A stretch of 64,000 nucleotides of DNA from an uncultured Clostridia bacterium (GTDB lineage: Bacteria; Bacillota; Clostridia; Oscillospirales; Feifaniaceae): contig CALWCA010000004.1 in assembly GCA_944376235.1 (NCBI GenBank), forward strand, positions 171,774 through 235,773, in the 5' to 3' direction. The position numbers and the translations under genes were made by a program. Shown here one piece after another: positions 1 to 9,423 of this stretch. The stretch's first letter is position 1. Every line of letters begins with the position of its first letter. The notes below the pieces were generated by a model, which was given only the letters and a program-made list of their open reading frames with translations, was not told where the DNA came from and did no database searches.

Positions 1-603
1 CACAGGCGTCACCACCGCGCCCAGTACGCCGCGCACAAAGTCCGTGAGAGCCGGCTGAGGCTCCCCCTCCTTTGCCGTCAGCAGCTCGGCAGGGGCGTAT
101 TTGGCAAGCTCCCCCTTCATGCGCACGGCCGCGTCGGGCCCTGCCAGCAGCGTGGCGTAAATCTCCCCCGTCGACACGTCGGCCACGCACAGCCCCGCCT
201 CCTGCCCGCTAAAGTACATCGCCGCCAGAAAATTGTTGCGGCTGCCCTCCAGCATGGCCTCGTCGGTGATGGTGCCGGGCGTCACCACCCGCACGATGTC
301 GCGCTTGACCAGCCCCTTGGCAAGGGCGGGATCCTCCAGCTGCTCGCAGATGGCCACCTTGTAGCCCTTTTGAACAAGACGCTGGATGTAGCTGTCCACA
401 CTATGGTAAGGCACGCCGCACATGGGCGCGCGCTCCTCCTGCCCGCAGTCCCTGCCCGTCAGCGTGAGCTCCAGTTCCGAGGAGGCCAGACGCGCGTCGT
501 CAAAGAAAAATTCATAAAAGTCGCCCAGCCGGAACATGAGCAGATAGTCGGGGTTTTTCTGCTTGAGCTCAAGATACTGCTGCATCATGGGGGTGAATTT
601 CAC
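1..603 (-). CDS. mutS: DNA mismatch repair protein MutS (5' part, cut by window edge)
   Basis: The minus-strand frame encodes the first 201 residues of MutS, which binds mismatches and recruits MutL. The mismatch-reading Phe-x-Glu motif is visible near residue 29 (GDFYEFFFDDA), followed by the connector region (APMCGVPYHSVDSY, KVAICEQLEDP, VVTPGT). I place the start at GTG 603, which gives the family-typical opening VKFTPMMQQYLELK and has a GGGAGG Shine-Dalgarno just upstream; an ATG start at 588 would remove this. The rest of the gene lies beyond base 1. It is the last visible gene of a miaB-ylbF-mutS series, an arrangement common in Clostridia. Confidence 0.93.
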   Translation of the reverse strand, partial: MKFTPMMQQYLELKQKNPDYLLMFRLGDFYEFFFDDARLASSELELTLTGRDCGQEERAPMCGVPYHSVDSYIQRLVQKGYKVAICEQLEDPALAKGLVKRDIVRVVTPGTITDEAMLEGSRNNFLAAMYFSGQEAGLCVADVSTGEIYATLLAGPDAAVRMKGELAKYAPAELLTAKEGEPQPALTDFVRGVLGAVVTPV

Positions 604-703
604 AAAAACGCCTCCCTTGCCCGTCATCGGTAAAAACAATCCTTTTAAAAAACAACGGCCTGCCACCGGCGGCAGCCCTGCCCGGGCGCTGCCCGACGAT
701 TTC

Positions 704-743
704 AAACAGGGCTGCAACGCAAAATGCCGTTGCAGCCCTGTTT
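704..743 (-). terminator. 16-bp hairpin between ylbF-like gene and mutS
   Basis: Perfect 16-bp arms (704-719 and 728-743) with an 8-base loop; on the minus strand the stem ends in TTT only. It lies after the ylbF-like stop and before mutS, so it may end or reduce transcription into mutS. The weak T-run makes this uncertain. Confidence 0.45.
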
Positions 744-773
744 GGGCACATCAAATTCGAAAAACGAAATGGG

Positions 774-1169
774 TCAGTCCCCGCAGCTTCCGCCGCAGGA
801 GGCACAGTTGCCGTCGCAGGCCGTGGGCTCCTCCCCGGTGATGAAAAACTGGATGCGGGCGTTGATTTCCTGCACCATGTCGGACAGCTCCTGCTGCGCC
901 TCCATGAAGGTGATCATGTTGGGGTTTTGCATGATTTCCTCATAGACCTTCTTCATCTTGTCGCCCAGCTCGGCATGCTTGTCGGCATTGGTCGGGTCCT
1001 CCAGATTGGCCGCCATCAGCTCGTCGCGCACGGCGTTGAAGTCGGCCAGCTTGGCCTGCAGCTGCTCATCGGCCTCCTGGGCCTGCTTGGCCGCCATCCA
1101 GGCGGCGCGGCGGGGATCCTCCGCAATGGCCTCTCCCAGGGCTTCCAGACGTTCGCTCAGTGTGCTCAT
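774..1169 (-). CDS. YlbF/YmcA-family protein with Cys-rich tail
   Basis: A 131-residue all-helical protein of the YlbF/YmcA (Com_YlbF) family. In Bacillus these small proteins act in a complex that influences RNase Y-dependent RNA processing and competence/biofilm development. Residues 1-110 match the family pattern (SERLEALGEAI, EIMQNPNMITFMEAQQEL, MVQEINARIQFFI). The C-terminus carries a compact cysteine cluster (ACDGNCASCGGSCGD), possibly a metal or iron-sulfur site; this is inference. It lies between miaB and mutS in the same direction, a neighbourhood often seen in Clostridia. Confidence 0.85.
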   Translation of the reverse strand: MSTLSERLEALGEAIAEDPRRAAWMAAKQAQEADEQLQAKLADFNAVRDELMAANLEDPTNADKHAELGDKMKKVYEEIMQNPNMITFMEAQQELSDMVQEINARIQFFITGEEPTACDGNCASCGGSCGD

Positions 1170-1265
1170 GTGTTTCTACCTTCCTGTTCGTGTTATATTT
1201 TGGAATACAGCAATTCCCTCGTGTGATGAAGGCCGCGCCCAAACAGCGGCCGTGCGGGGGGCCGG

Positions 1266-2687
<1,422 letters not shown>

Positions 2688-2731
2688 TGCGCCCCTCCTG
2701 TTCGTGACCTCTGCCGATACTTTGACAACTC

Positions 2732-2760
2732 ATTATATCAGGAAGCCGCCCCTTTTGCAA
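2732..2760 (-). promoter_or_regulatory. sigma-A promoter of miaB
   Basis: On the minus strand, TTGCAA (2760-2755), 17-base spacer, TATAAT (2737-2732). The -10 is perfect and the miaB start is about 45 bases downstream. Confidence 0.75.
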
Positions 2761-2918
2761 GCGGCGCCCCGCAAAAGAAGACGAAAAAAAGGGCATGCCG
2801 GCGCCTTTTGCTAAAACCCCTGCCGCCGCTTCGCCCCCCTCCCCCTCCCGGCCGGCGCAGACAGGCCGGAATTTGGGACGTGCGCACAAAAAAAGAGCGC
2901 ATTTTGCCAATCCAATCA

Positions 2919-2947
2919 TTGCAATTGACGGGAAAACCCGTTATACT
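2919..2947 (+). promoter_or_regulatory. sigma-A promoter with internal palindrome, CoA-transferase pair
   Basis: TTGCAA (2919-2924), 17-base spacer, TATACT (2942-2947), followed 35 bases later by the first CoA-transferase start. The spacer holds the inverted repeat ACGGGaaaaCCCGT (2928-2941), well placed for a repressor to occlude polymerase; that role is inferred. Confidence 0.7.
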
Positions 2948-2982
2948 GATTTCAACTGAATTTTTTGAAAGAGGTGATCCGT

Positions 2983-4281
2983 TTGACTGTCCAGGAAAAG
3001 ATCAAAGCCAAAACTCGAACAGTTGAAGAACTCCTTGCCTTGGTGCCCGACGGCGCCATTATCTGCAATGCCGGAACCGGCTTCCAGGGATTTTATTCCA
3101 AGCTGCACACCATCGCCGACCGTCTGACCAAGCCCGTGGTGGTGTATGGGTATGCCGGCGGCAAGGACAACGCCTATTTCTGGGACGACCAGTATAAGGA
3201 GAAGTTTGTCACCTGGTCCGAATTTTTCGGCAAGCCCCTGCGCGACCGTCACCCGGCCGGCAACGTCTCGCTCATCCCCTTGCACCTGCACGCCTTTATG
3301 GACCGCTTCCTCGATGTCTATAAGCCAAACATCTACATCCTCGGCACCACCATGGTGGACCGTCACGGCTATGTTCGCACGCCGCTCAGCTGCCCGAACA
3401 GACGCGCCATCGACATGGCCGACATCGTCATCGCCTGCGTCAACCCCCTGGCCCCCACCGTCTACGGCGACACCGAGATTTCCATTGACGACATCGACTA
3501 TATCGTCGAAGAGGCAAACCCCATCAACACCTTCGACCCCGGCCCCCTGACCGACGTGGACCGCGCCATCGGCCAGAACGTCGCCACCCTGGTGGAGGAC
3601 GGCTCGACCATCCAGCTCGGCATCGGCGCCATCCCCGACGCCGTGGCCCAGGCCTTCATGAGCAAAAAGGACCTTGGCATCCACACCGAGATGATCACCT
3701 CCTCCATGGCAGACCTCTGCCTGGCCGGCGTTGTCAACGGCAGCAAAAAGACGCTGCACAGAGGCAAGCTGATCGGCGGCTTTGCCTCGGGCAGCCAGAA
3801 GCTGGTCGACTACCTCACCGAAAACCCCAGCGTCTACCTCATGCCGCTTGAATATACCAACCACCCCGCCGTGGTGGCAAAGAACTACAAGATGTGCTCC
3901 ATCAACACCTGCATCGAGGTCGACCTGACGGGTCAGATTGCCTCCGAGTCCATCGGCCCGCGCCAGTTCTCGGGCTCGGGCGGCCAAAACGACACCGCCG
4001 AGGGCGCCATCCACTGCCCGGGCGGCAAGTCCATCATCGCCTTTGCCTCGGCCATCACCAAAAAGGACGGCACCCGCATCTCCAAAATCAAGTCGGTGCT
4101 GACGCCGGGCTCCATCGTGACGCTGTCGCGCAACAACATCGACTACATCGTCACCGAATACGGCATCGCCCCCATGAAGGCGCGCAGCGTGCGCCAGAGA
4201 GTGGACAATCTGATTGCCGTGGCGCACCCCGACTTCCGGGAGCAGCTGCGCGCCGAGGCAAACAAGCTCATGCTGTGGTAA
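2983..4281 (+). CDS. Family I CoA-transferase (acetyl-CoA hydrolase/transferase type), copy 1
   Basis: A 432-residue enzyme of the acetyl-CoA hydrolase / 4-hydroxybutyrate (Cat2-like) CoA-transferase family, moving CoA between carboxylic acids in fermentation. The catalytic glutamate is expected at residue 236 in LGIHTEMI; the CoA-binding GIGAIPDAV and FSGSGGQNDT loops are present. I chose TTG 2983: AAAGAGGTG sits 6-7 bases upstream and the N-terminus then aligns with copy 2 at the same length of 432. A TTG at 2965 would lie upstream of that Shine-Dalgarno. Followed after 44 bases by copy 2, surely co-transcribed. The substrate acid (butyrate, 4-hydroxybutyrate, other) cannot be read from sequence. 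Confidence 0.92.
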   Translation: MTVQEKIKAKTRTVEELLALVPDGAIICNAGTGFQGFYSKLHTIADRLTKPVVVYGYAGGKDNAYFWDDQYKEKFVTWSEFFGKPLRDRHPAGNVSLIPLHLHAFMDRFLDVYKPNIYILGTTMVDRHGYVRTPLSCPNRRAIDMADIVIACVNPLAPTVYGDTEISIDDIDYIVEEANPINTFDPGPLTDVDRAIGQNVATLVEDGSTIQLGIGAIPDAVAQAFMSKKDLGIHTEMITSSMADLCLAGVVNGSKKTLHRGKLIGGFASGSQKLVDYLTENPSVYLMPLEYTNHPAVVAKNYKMCSINTCIEVDLTGQIASESIGPRQFSGSGGQNDTAEGAIHCPGGKSIIAFASAITKKDGTRISKIKSVLTPGSIVTLSRNNIDYIVTEYGIAPMKARSVRQRVDNLIAVAHPDFREQLRAEANKLMLW

Positions 4282-4325
4282 GACGCATGGCTTCCTTTCA
4301 AAAACACAAATGAGGTGAACCGTAC

Positions 4326-5624
4326 ATGACGCTTCAGGATAAAATCAAGGCCAAAACAATTACGCTCGACGAGCTGCTCGAAAAAATCCCCGACGGGGCC
4401 TTTATCAGCGGCAGCGAGTCGCGCCCCCTGTTTTACAAGCTGCACACCATTGCCGACCGCCTGACAAAGCCTGTGACGGTCAGCGTGGGCATGGGCACCG
4501 GCGCAGAGCCCTACCCCTTCTTCTGGGACGACCAGTATAAGGACAAATTCCAGCTCAGCTCCGGCTTCTACGGCGCCCCCACGAGAAAAACCCATCCGCG
4601 CGGCAACGTCTCGCTTGTCCCCACCCACCTGCACGCCACCAACGACCGCTTCCTCGACGAGTTCCCCTACGACGTGCTGCTGCTGAGCACCACGCCGGTC
4701 AACCGCCACGGCTATGTCTGGAGCGGCCTGTCGGCCCCCTGCTACCGCGCCATCGAAGAGGCCGGCATGGTGGTGGCCTTCGTCAACCCCAACGTCCCGG
4801 TGGTCTTCGGCGAGACCGAGATCCCCATTGACTGCATCGACTGGCTGGTGGAGGACGACAGCCCCATCGGCACCTTCGAGCCTGCGCCGCTCTCCGAGAC
4901 CGACAAGGTGATTGGCCAGTATGTCGCCAGCCTGGTGGAGGACGGCTCGACCATCCAGCTTGGCATCGGCGGCATTCCCGACGCCGTGGCCCAGGCCTTC
5001 ATGAGCAAAAAGGACCTTGGCGTGCACACCGAGATGGTGACCTCCTCGATGGCAGACCTCGTGGAGGCCGGCGTCGTCAACGGCAGCAAGAAGACGCTGC
5101 ACCCGCGCCGTCTGATCGGCGGCTTTGCCTCGGGCTCCAAGAAGTTAGTGGAGTTCATGACCGAAAACCCCGGGGCCCAGCTCATGCCGCTCTCCTATGT
5201 CAACGACCCGTGGGTGGTGGCGAGGAACTACAAGATGTGCTCCATCAACACCTGCATCGAGGTCGATCTGACCGGGCAGATTGCCTCCGAGTCCATCGGG
5301 CCCATGCAGTTTTCGGGCACGGGCGGGCAAAACGACACGGCCGAGGGCGCCATCCACTGCCCGGGCGGCAAGTCCATCATCGCCTTTGCCTCGGCCATCA
5401 CCAAGAAGGACGGCACCCGCATCTCCAAGATCAAGTCGGTGCTGACGCCGGGCTCCATCGTGACGCTGTCACGCAACAACATCGACTACCTCGTGACCGA
5501 ATACGGCATCGCACCCATGAAGGCGCGGCCCATCCGCCAGAGGGTGGACAATCTGATTGCCATTGCGCATCCCGACTTCCGGGAGCAGCTTCGCGCCGAG
5601 GCAAACAAGCTCATGCTGTGGTAA
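4326..5624 (+). CDS. Family I CoA-transferase (acetyl-CoA hydrolase/transferase type), copy 2
   Basis: A 432-residue paralogue of the preceding gene, same catalytic context (Glu236 in LGVHTEMV) and same CoA-binding loops (GIGGIPDAV, FSGTGGQNDT). The start ATG has GAGGTGA upstream. The last 130 or so residues are almost identical to copy 1, including long identical DNA stretches, while the first 200 residues differ more (MGTGAEPYPFFWDDQY against AGGKDNAYFWDDQY). This suggests tandem duplication with later gene conversion or strong constraint at the C-terminal half. The two products could form a mixed oligomer or serve different acids. A strong hairpin follows. Confidence 0.92.
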   Translation: MTLQDKIKAKTITLDELLEKIPDGAFISGSESRPLFYKLHTIADRLTKPVTVSVGMGTGAEPYPFFWDDQYKDKFQLSSGFYGAPTRKTHPRGNVSLVPTHLHATNDRFLDEFPYDVLLLSTTPVNRHGYVWSGLSAPCYRAIEEAGMVVAFVNPNVPVVFGETEIPIDCIDWLVEDDSPIGTFEPAPLSETDKVIGQYVASLVEDGSTIQLGIGGIPDAVAQAFMSKKDLGVHTEMVTSSMADLVEAGVVNGSKKTLHPRRLIGGFASGSKKLVEFMTENPGAQLMPLSYVNDPWVVARNYKMCSINTCIEVDLTGQIASESIGPMQFSGTGGQNDTAEGAIHCPGGKSIIAFASAITKKDGTRISKIKSVLTPGSIVTLSRNNIDYLVTEYGIAPMKARPIRQRVDNLIAIAHPDFREQLRAEANKLMLW

Positions 5625-5718
5625 GACGCGCCGCATCCCTGTGACGCGCCCGTGCGCCCCGGGCCGCCCTGTTGAGGCAGTCTCTGCCTGCCGGGCGGGG
5701 CACGGGGCGCCCTTTTCA

Positions 5719-5765
5719 AAAGCAGCCCGCCGCTCAATCCCCCTGATTGAGCGGCGGGCTGCTTT
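5719..5765 (+). terminator. Terminator after CoA-transferase pair
   Basis: Perfect 21-bp arms (5719-5739, 5745-5765) with loop CCCCT; the 3' arm ends in TTT. A second GC-only hairpin (CCCGTCGCGCC, 5768-5792) follows directly. Confidence 0.7.
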
Positions 5766-5852
5766 GTCCCGTCGCGCCGCCGGCGCGACGGGGGAGCCGC
5801 CGAAGGCGGGAAAAGGGCGCCCCGCAAAAGGGGTGCCGCGCAGGAGGCAGCC

Positions 5853-5892
5853 AAAAAGCCGCCCCCCCCAAGGCCTTGGGGGGCGGCTTTTT
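5853..5892. terminator. Bidirectional terminator between convergent genes
   Basis: AAAAAGCCGCCCCC... pairs with ...GGGGGGCGGCTTTTT across an AAGGCCTT centre. The A-run before and T-run after make it work on both strands; it separates the plus-strand CoA-transferases from the minus-strand transporter. Confidence 0.75.
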
Positions 5893-5973
5893 CAAAGACC
5901 AGGATTCGCGGCGCCTGCCGGGCAGGAGAGCGGCCACGGCAGGGGAAGCGCCCCGAAAGACTTGCGCCTGTTT

Positions 5974-7197
5974 CTATTGGAAGATGATTGGCGCGATGGC
6001 CGAAGCGAAGGCCACCGAGGCGATGGTGACGGTGACGAACCCGCCCACCACCATCTTGGGCAGCAGATAGGCCTTTGCCCGGGCGCGCTGCTCGTCGGTG
6101 ACGCCTTCGCCCATCTCTCGCACGGCCTCGTTGGTCAGCAGCTCGGTGCCGGGGTAGCCGAACATGCAGGTGATGGCCACCGACAGCGACATGTAGGGCG
6201 AGTAGCCCACCAGCTTGCCGAGGATGGCCGCAATGAGACAGACGCCCACGGCCGAAAAGACCAGCATGCCCACCAGGGGGACGATCATGCTCAGCAGGCT
6301 GGAGGGCGAGATGCTCGCCAGCGAGCCCGGCAGCATAAACATCAGGCCCATGAGGCAAAAGCCGTAGGCGTTGGATTTCTGCAAAGACTCCTTCTCAAGA
6401 AAGCCCAGCCGCGTGAAAAGCATGCCAAACAGCAGATAGGCGATATTGGGGTTGAGGTAGTAGTTGGCGGGGCCGTCGCCGGGGATTTTTGTCATGAGCC
6501 CCGTGATGTTGGCAAGCGTGGCCACCAGGCCCAGCTTGAAGAGATACATGGTGGAGGTCTTGAATTTTTCGGGCGTCTCCTTGAAAATGCGCATGGAGGG
6601 CAGCTTGAGCTTGTCGGAGGGGAGATCGTCAGAGTCAAAGTCCCCCGCCTTGAGCTTTCTGGCAAGCTCCTTTTTCATGCCCAGCGTTGCAATGGGCATG
6701 CCCACAAAGCCCTGAAAGGCCAAAACCAGCACGGCAAAGCCGGCCAGCTCGGGACGCCCCGCCGCGTTTGCCGCCTCCTGAACCAAGATCCCGGCAATGG
6801 TGCCGCCCGCAATGGGGGGCGCCGCAACCAGCGCGTACTCCCGCCCAAAGAGCGGAATGCCGACGGCAAAGGCGGCCACCAGAATGCCGCCAAGCCCCAA
6901 AAAGGCAATCAATACCGTTTTCCACTCCCGGCACATGGTCTCCAAATCAATCATGGTGCCCATGTTGGTGAGCAGCAGGGCAATGCCGAAGTTGGCGGTG
7001 ACGGTGACAAGCCCCGAAGAGGTCGTGACGTCGGCCGGCAAAACGCCCGCCCAAAAGGCAAACAGGAAAATAAAGCTGGCAAACAGCAGCGAGGGCACAT
7101 AGCCCTTGGTCAGATGCGAGAGGAATTCGCCGACAAGATAGATCAGGCAACAAGCCGCGAAACAGGTGACAGGATTCCAAAAATTGGCAGCTAACAT
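5974..7197 (-). CDS. Polytopic membrane transporter, Na+/glutamate symporter-like
   Basis: A 407-residue integral membrane protein with about ten hydrophobic segments in two halves separated by a charged loop near residues 180-215 (ELARKLKAGDFDSDD...). A glycine-rich re-entrant-like stretch in the first half (AAPPIAGGTIAGI) recalls GltS-type sodium:glutamate symporters, which is my best guess at the family; substrate unknown. The ATG at 7197 has only a weak Shine-Dalgarno (AAAAGAG). It is preceded by a leader of about 260 bases containing a small ORF with a far better ribosome site, so translation may depend on that ORF. Alternative: an uncharacterised permease family. Confidence 0.6.
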   Translation of the reverse strand: MLAANFWNPVTCFAACCLIYLVGEFLSHLTKGYVPSLLFASFIFLFAFWAGVLPADVTTSSGLVTVTANFGIALLLTNMGTMIDLETMCREWKTVLIAFLGLGGILVAAFAVGIPLFGREYALVAAPPIAGGTIAGILVQEAANAAGRPELAGFAVLVLAFQGFVGMPIATLGMKKELARKLKAGDFDSDDLPSDKLKLPSMRIFKETPEKFKTSTMYLFKLGLVATLANITGLMTKIPGDGPANYYLNPNIAYLLFGMLFTRLGFLEKESLQKSNAYGFCLMGLMFMLPGSLASISPSSLLSMIVPLVGMLVFSAVGVCLIAAILGKLVGYSPYMSLSVAITCMFGYPGTELLTNEAVREMGEGVTDEQRARAKAYLLPKMVVGGFVTVTIASVAFASAIAPIIFQ

Positions 7198-7251
7198 CGT
7201 TCGTACACTCTTTTCCGGGAGAGCCGCGCAAAGCGAAGGTCATCCCCTGTT

Positions 7252-7377
7252 TTATTTACGAACACCTGTGTCGGGTGAGCACCCCTTGGTAATTCGGTTG
7301 CAGACAGAAAAGGATACGGGAAATCCCGCAGTCGTCACATGAAAGAATACGCCAATGTCGCTAATGTCGCATAGCAT
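7252..7377 (-). CDS. Leader ORF (41 aa) upstream of the transporter
   Basis: Minus-strand ORF of 41 codons beginning MLCDISDIGVFF and ending before TAA at 7252. It has a near-perfect Shine-Dalgarno, AGGAGGTGAG (7393-7384), ten bases from its ATG, much better than that of the transporter 54 bases downstream. It lies inside the leader between a good promoter and the transporter gene. No family recognised and no transmembrane segment. Likely a regulatory leader peptide or small protein; the coding call rests on the ribosome site only. Confidence 0.45.
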   Translation of the reverse strand: MLCDISDIGVFFHVTTAGFPVSFSVCNRITKGCSPDTGVRK

Positions 7378-7466
7378 GGGGAACTCACCTCCTGATAAGC
7401 TAAAGCTTGTTTTTTTACAAATGGGGTGCGCAGCCGACGAGTGTGATCGGCGTGAATTTAGAGTGT

Positions 7467-7495
7467 ATTATCGTTAAAATTGAACAAAAAGTCAA
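7467..7495 (-). promoter_or_regulatory. sigma-A promoter of the transporter leader
   Basis: Minus strand: TTGACT (7495-7490), 17-base spacer, GATAAT (7472-7467). Both boxes match consensus at 5 of 6. Predicted transcription start near 7460, giving a 5' leader of about 260 bases. Confidence 0.7.
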
Positions 7496-7499
7496 TCCT

Positions 7500-8125
7500 A
7501 TTTTAACAAATTCGTCAATCAAGCCAGAAGGTGGAGTAAAATTGCATTTTCGGCTTGTGAAAACCCAACAAATGTCTTTCGAACAAGGACAAATGGCCGC
7601 GGCTACCCCGCATATTGCTTGAAATGGCAGGGGAAAAGGCAAAAAAACCCCCTCCGAAGAAATATTTTTTAGGTGAGCAAAGGGATTTTTGACGGTGTGA
7701 TGCCAAAAAATTGAAAGAGGGAGAAGCCTGAAAAACGATACATTATCATACATTTTTAAGTTACCTAAAAAATATCAAGGCACTCTCTTGGAAAACGAAA
7801 AAGAAGAAAGACAAGGCGGAAAAGAAAGACAAAAAAGTGAATCAAGTGGCTTTTTCGATATTTTTCTTGTCACTGAAAAATTGAAAATAGTGCCACCCAA
7901 AGCCCGAAATTTCGTGTTTTTTGGTGCATTTCCTATAGAGCGCGGGCCTTATAGAGCGCCGGAGTTGTGAGAAGTCGACAACAAGCGTATTTCAACATCA
8001 TGAATTTGCTTTTTTCATTGACATATAAAACGAAAGTTGTGGCTTGCCGAGAGCACTTTTCTCCGCTAAAGTTATGAGGAATTAAAGACGCTTTGGACAA
8101 GCGCGCAAGGGAGAGTGAAACGACC
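7500..8125. other. AT-rich intergenic region, no convincing gene
   Basis: About 600 bases, far more AT-rich than the rest of the window, between the divergent transporter and peptidase operon. Short ORFs here lack ribosome sites. TTGACA occurs at 8018-8023 without a -10 box at 16-18 bases; TATAAA at 8024-8029 has no good -35. The peptidase operon promoter must lie here but I cannot fix it; an activator-dependent promoter is possible. Confidence 0.4.
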
Positions 8126-9331
8126 GTGCCAAGCTATGAAAATATGTATAAGTATGCAAACGTCCTGGTGCGCAGGGGAGTGAATCTGCAGCCGGGGCAG
8201 ATGCTTTACATTGAAGCTCCCACGGAGCACGAGTATTTTGTCAGCATCGTGGCAAAAGCGGCATACGACGCCGGCGCGTCGGATGTGGGCGTGGTGTGGA
8301 AGAGCAACCTGCTGGACCTGGTCAAGCTCTCCCAGCCCGAGATGCCCGAGAACACGCTGCTGCCCTGTGACTACGACGTGGTGGACTATTTTGCGGGCAA
8401 GGGCGCCGCTTTTTTGCGTCTTGAGAGTCCTGACCTGACCACCTTTGCAGACCTGCCGGCCGACCGGATCCAAAAAAAGGCGGTGGCCGACAGGGAGATT
8501 CGCGTGCGATACGGCAAGCTGGCGCAGGGGGCGGGGCAGAGCATTGCGGCGGTGCCGAGCGCAGGCTGGGCCAAGGCCGTGTTCCCCGACCTGCCGGAGC
8601 AGCAGGCGGTGGAAAAGCTGTGGGACTGCGTGCTGTCCTGCACGCGCTGCATGGAGCCAGACCCCATTGCGGCGTGGGACGAGTTTATCCGCCGCACCAA
8701 CGAGCGCAAGCGCATCCTCAACGAAAAGAAATACGTCACCTTCCATTATAAGAGCGCCAAGACCGACCTGATGATGAGCCCCATTGACGACCAGAGCTGG
8801 GGCGGCGGCTGCATCGAGGTGCCGGGCGGCAAGGTGTATACGCCAAACGTCCCCACCGAGGAGGTCTTCACGGTGCCCCACAAGTACAAGGTCAACGGGG
8901 TGGTGTGCTCGACCATGCCCCTCAACTTCCGGGGCAAGATTGTCGACGATTTCCGCCTGGTGCTCAAGGACGGCAAGGTGGTGGAGTATTCGGCGGCCGT
9001 GGGCGAAGACGTCCTCAAGAGCATCCTCGAGACCGACGAGGGCTCCTGCTACTTCGGCGAGATGGCGCTGGTGGATCAGAGATCGCCCATTGCCAGGCAG
9101 GGCGTGATTTTCTACAACACGCTGTATGACGAAAACGCCTCCTGCCACATTGCGCTGGGCCTGGCCGGCGCACGGGGGGGTATGACCGACGAGGAGCGCG
9201 AGGCCAAGGGCATCAACCACTCCATTTTACATGTGGATTTCATGGTGGGCTCCGACGACATGAGCATTCGCGGCCAGAAGCAGGACGGCACCTGGGAAGA
9301 CGTGTTTGTCAACGGACGCTGGGCCTGGTGA
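8126..9331 (+). CDS. M29 family aminopeptidase (AmpS/aminopeptidase T type)
   Basis: A 401-residue metallo-aminopeptidase of family M29, releasing N-terminal residues from peptides in the cytoplasm. Family metal-site segments are visible in order: PTEEVFTVPH, FGEMALVDQRSP, ENASCHIALG and the C-terminal LHVDFMVGSDDM. I chose GTG 8126 with AAGGGAGAG ten bases upstream, which fits the family N-terminus (YENMYKYANVLVRRGVNLQPGQ); an in-frame TTG at 8093 would add 11 charged residues. It opens a run of genes whose other members are a second peptidase and a dipeptide transporter, so its job is probably to trim imported peptides. Confidence 0.93.
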   Translation: MPSYENMYKYANVLVRRGVNLQPGQMLYIEAPTEHEYFVSIVAKAAYDAGASDVGVVWKSNLLDLVKLSQPEMPENTLLPCDYDVVDYFAGKGAAFLRLESPDLTTFADLPADRIQKKAVADREIRVRYGKLAQGAGQSIAAVPSAGWAKAVFPDLPEQQAVEKLWDCVLSCTRCMEPDPIAAWDEFIRRTNERKRILNEKKYVTFHYKSAKTDLMMSPIDDQSWGGGCIEVPGGKVYTPNVPTEEVFTVPHKYKVNGVVCSTMPLNFRGKIVDDFRLVLKDGKVVEYSAAVGEDVLKSILETDEGSCYFGEMALVDQRSPIARQGVIFYNTLYDENASCHIALGLAGARGGMTDEEREAKGINHSILHVDFMVGSDDMSIRGQKQDGTWEDVFVNGRWAW

Positions 9332-9423
9332 CAGCGAAGGCCTCTGGCAGTCTCAGGGGACAAAAGGGGCCGCTTTGGCCAAAAGATTTTTCGACAGAAA
9401 ATTGACAGAAAAGAGAGAACGCC

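Noticed and set aside
7788..7970. 60-codon plus-strand ORF in the AT-rich spacer
   Set aside because: TTG start without a proper ribosome site and low-complexity Lys/Glu start; AT-rich stretches give such ORFs by chance.
8018..8046. TTGACA as -35 of the peptide operon promoter
   Set aside because: No -10 box at 16-18 bases; the sequence there is GGCTTG.
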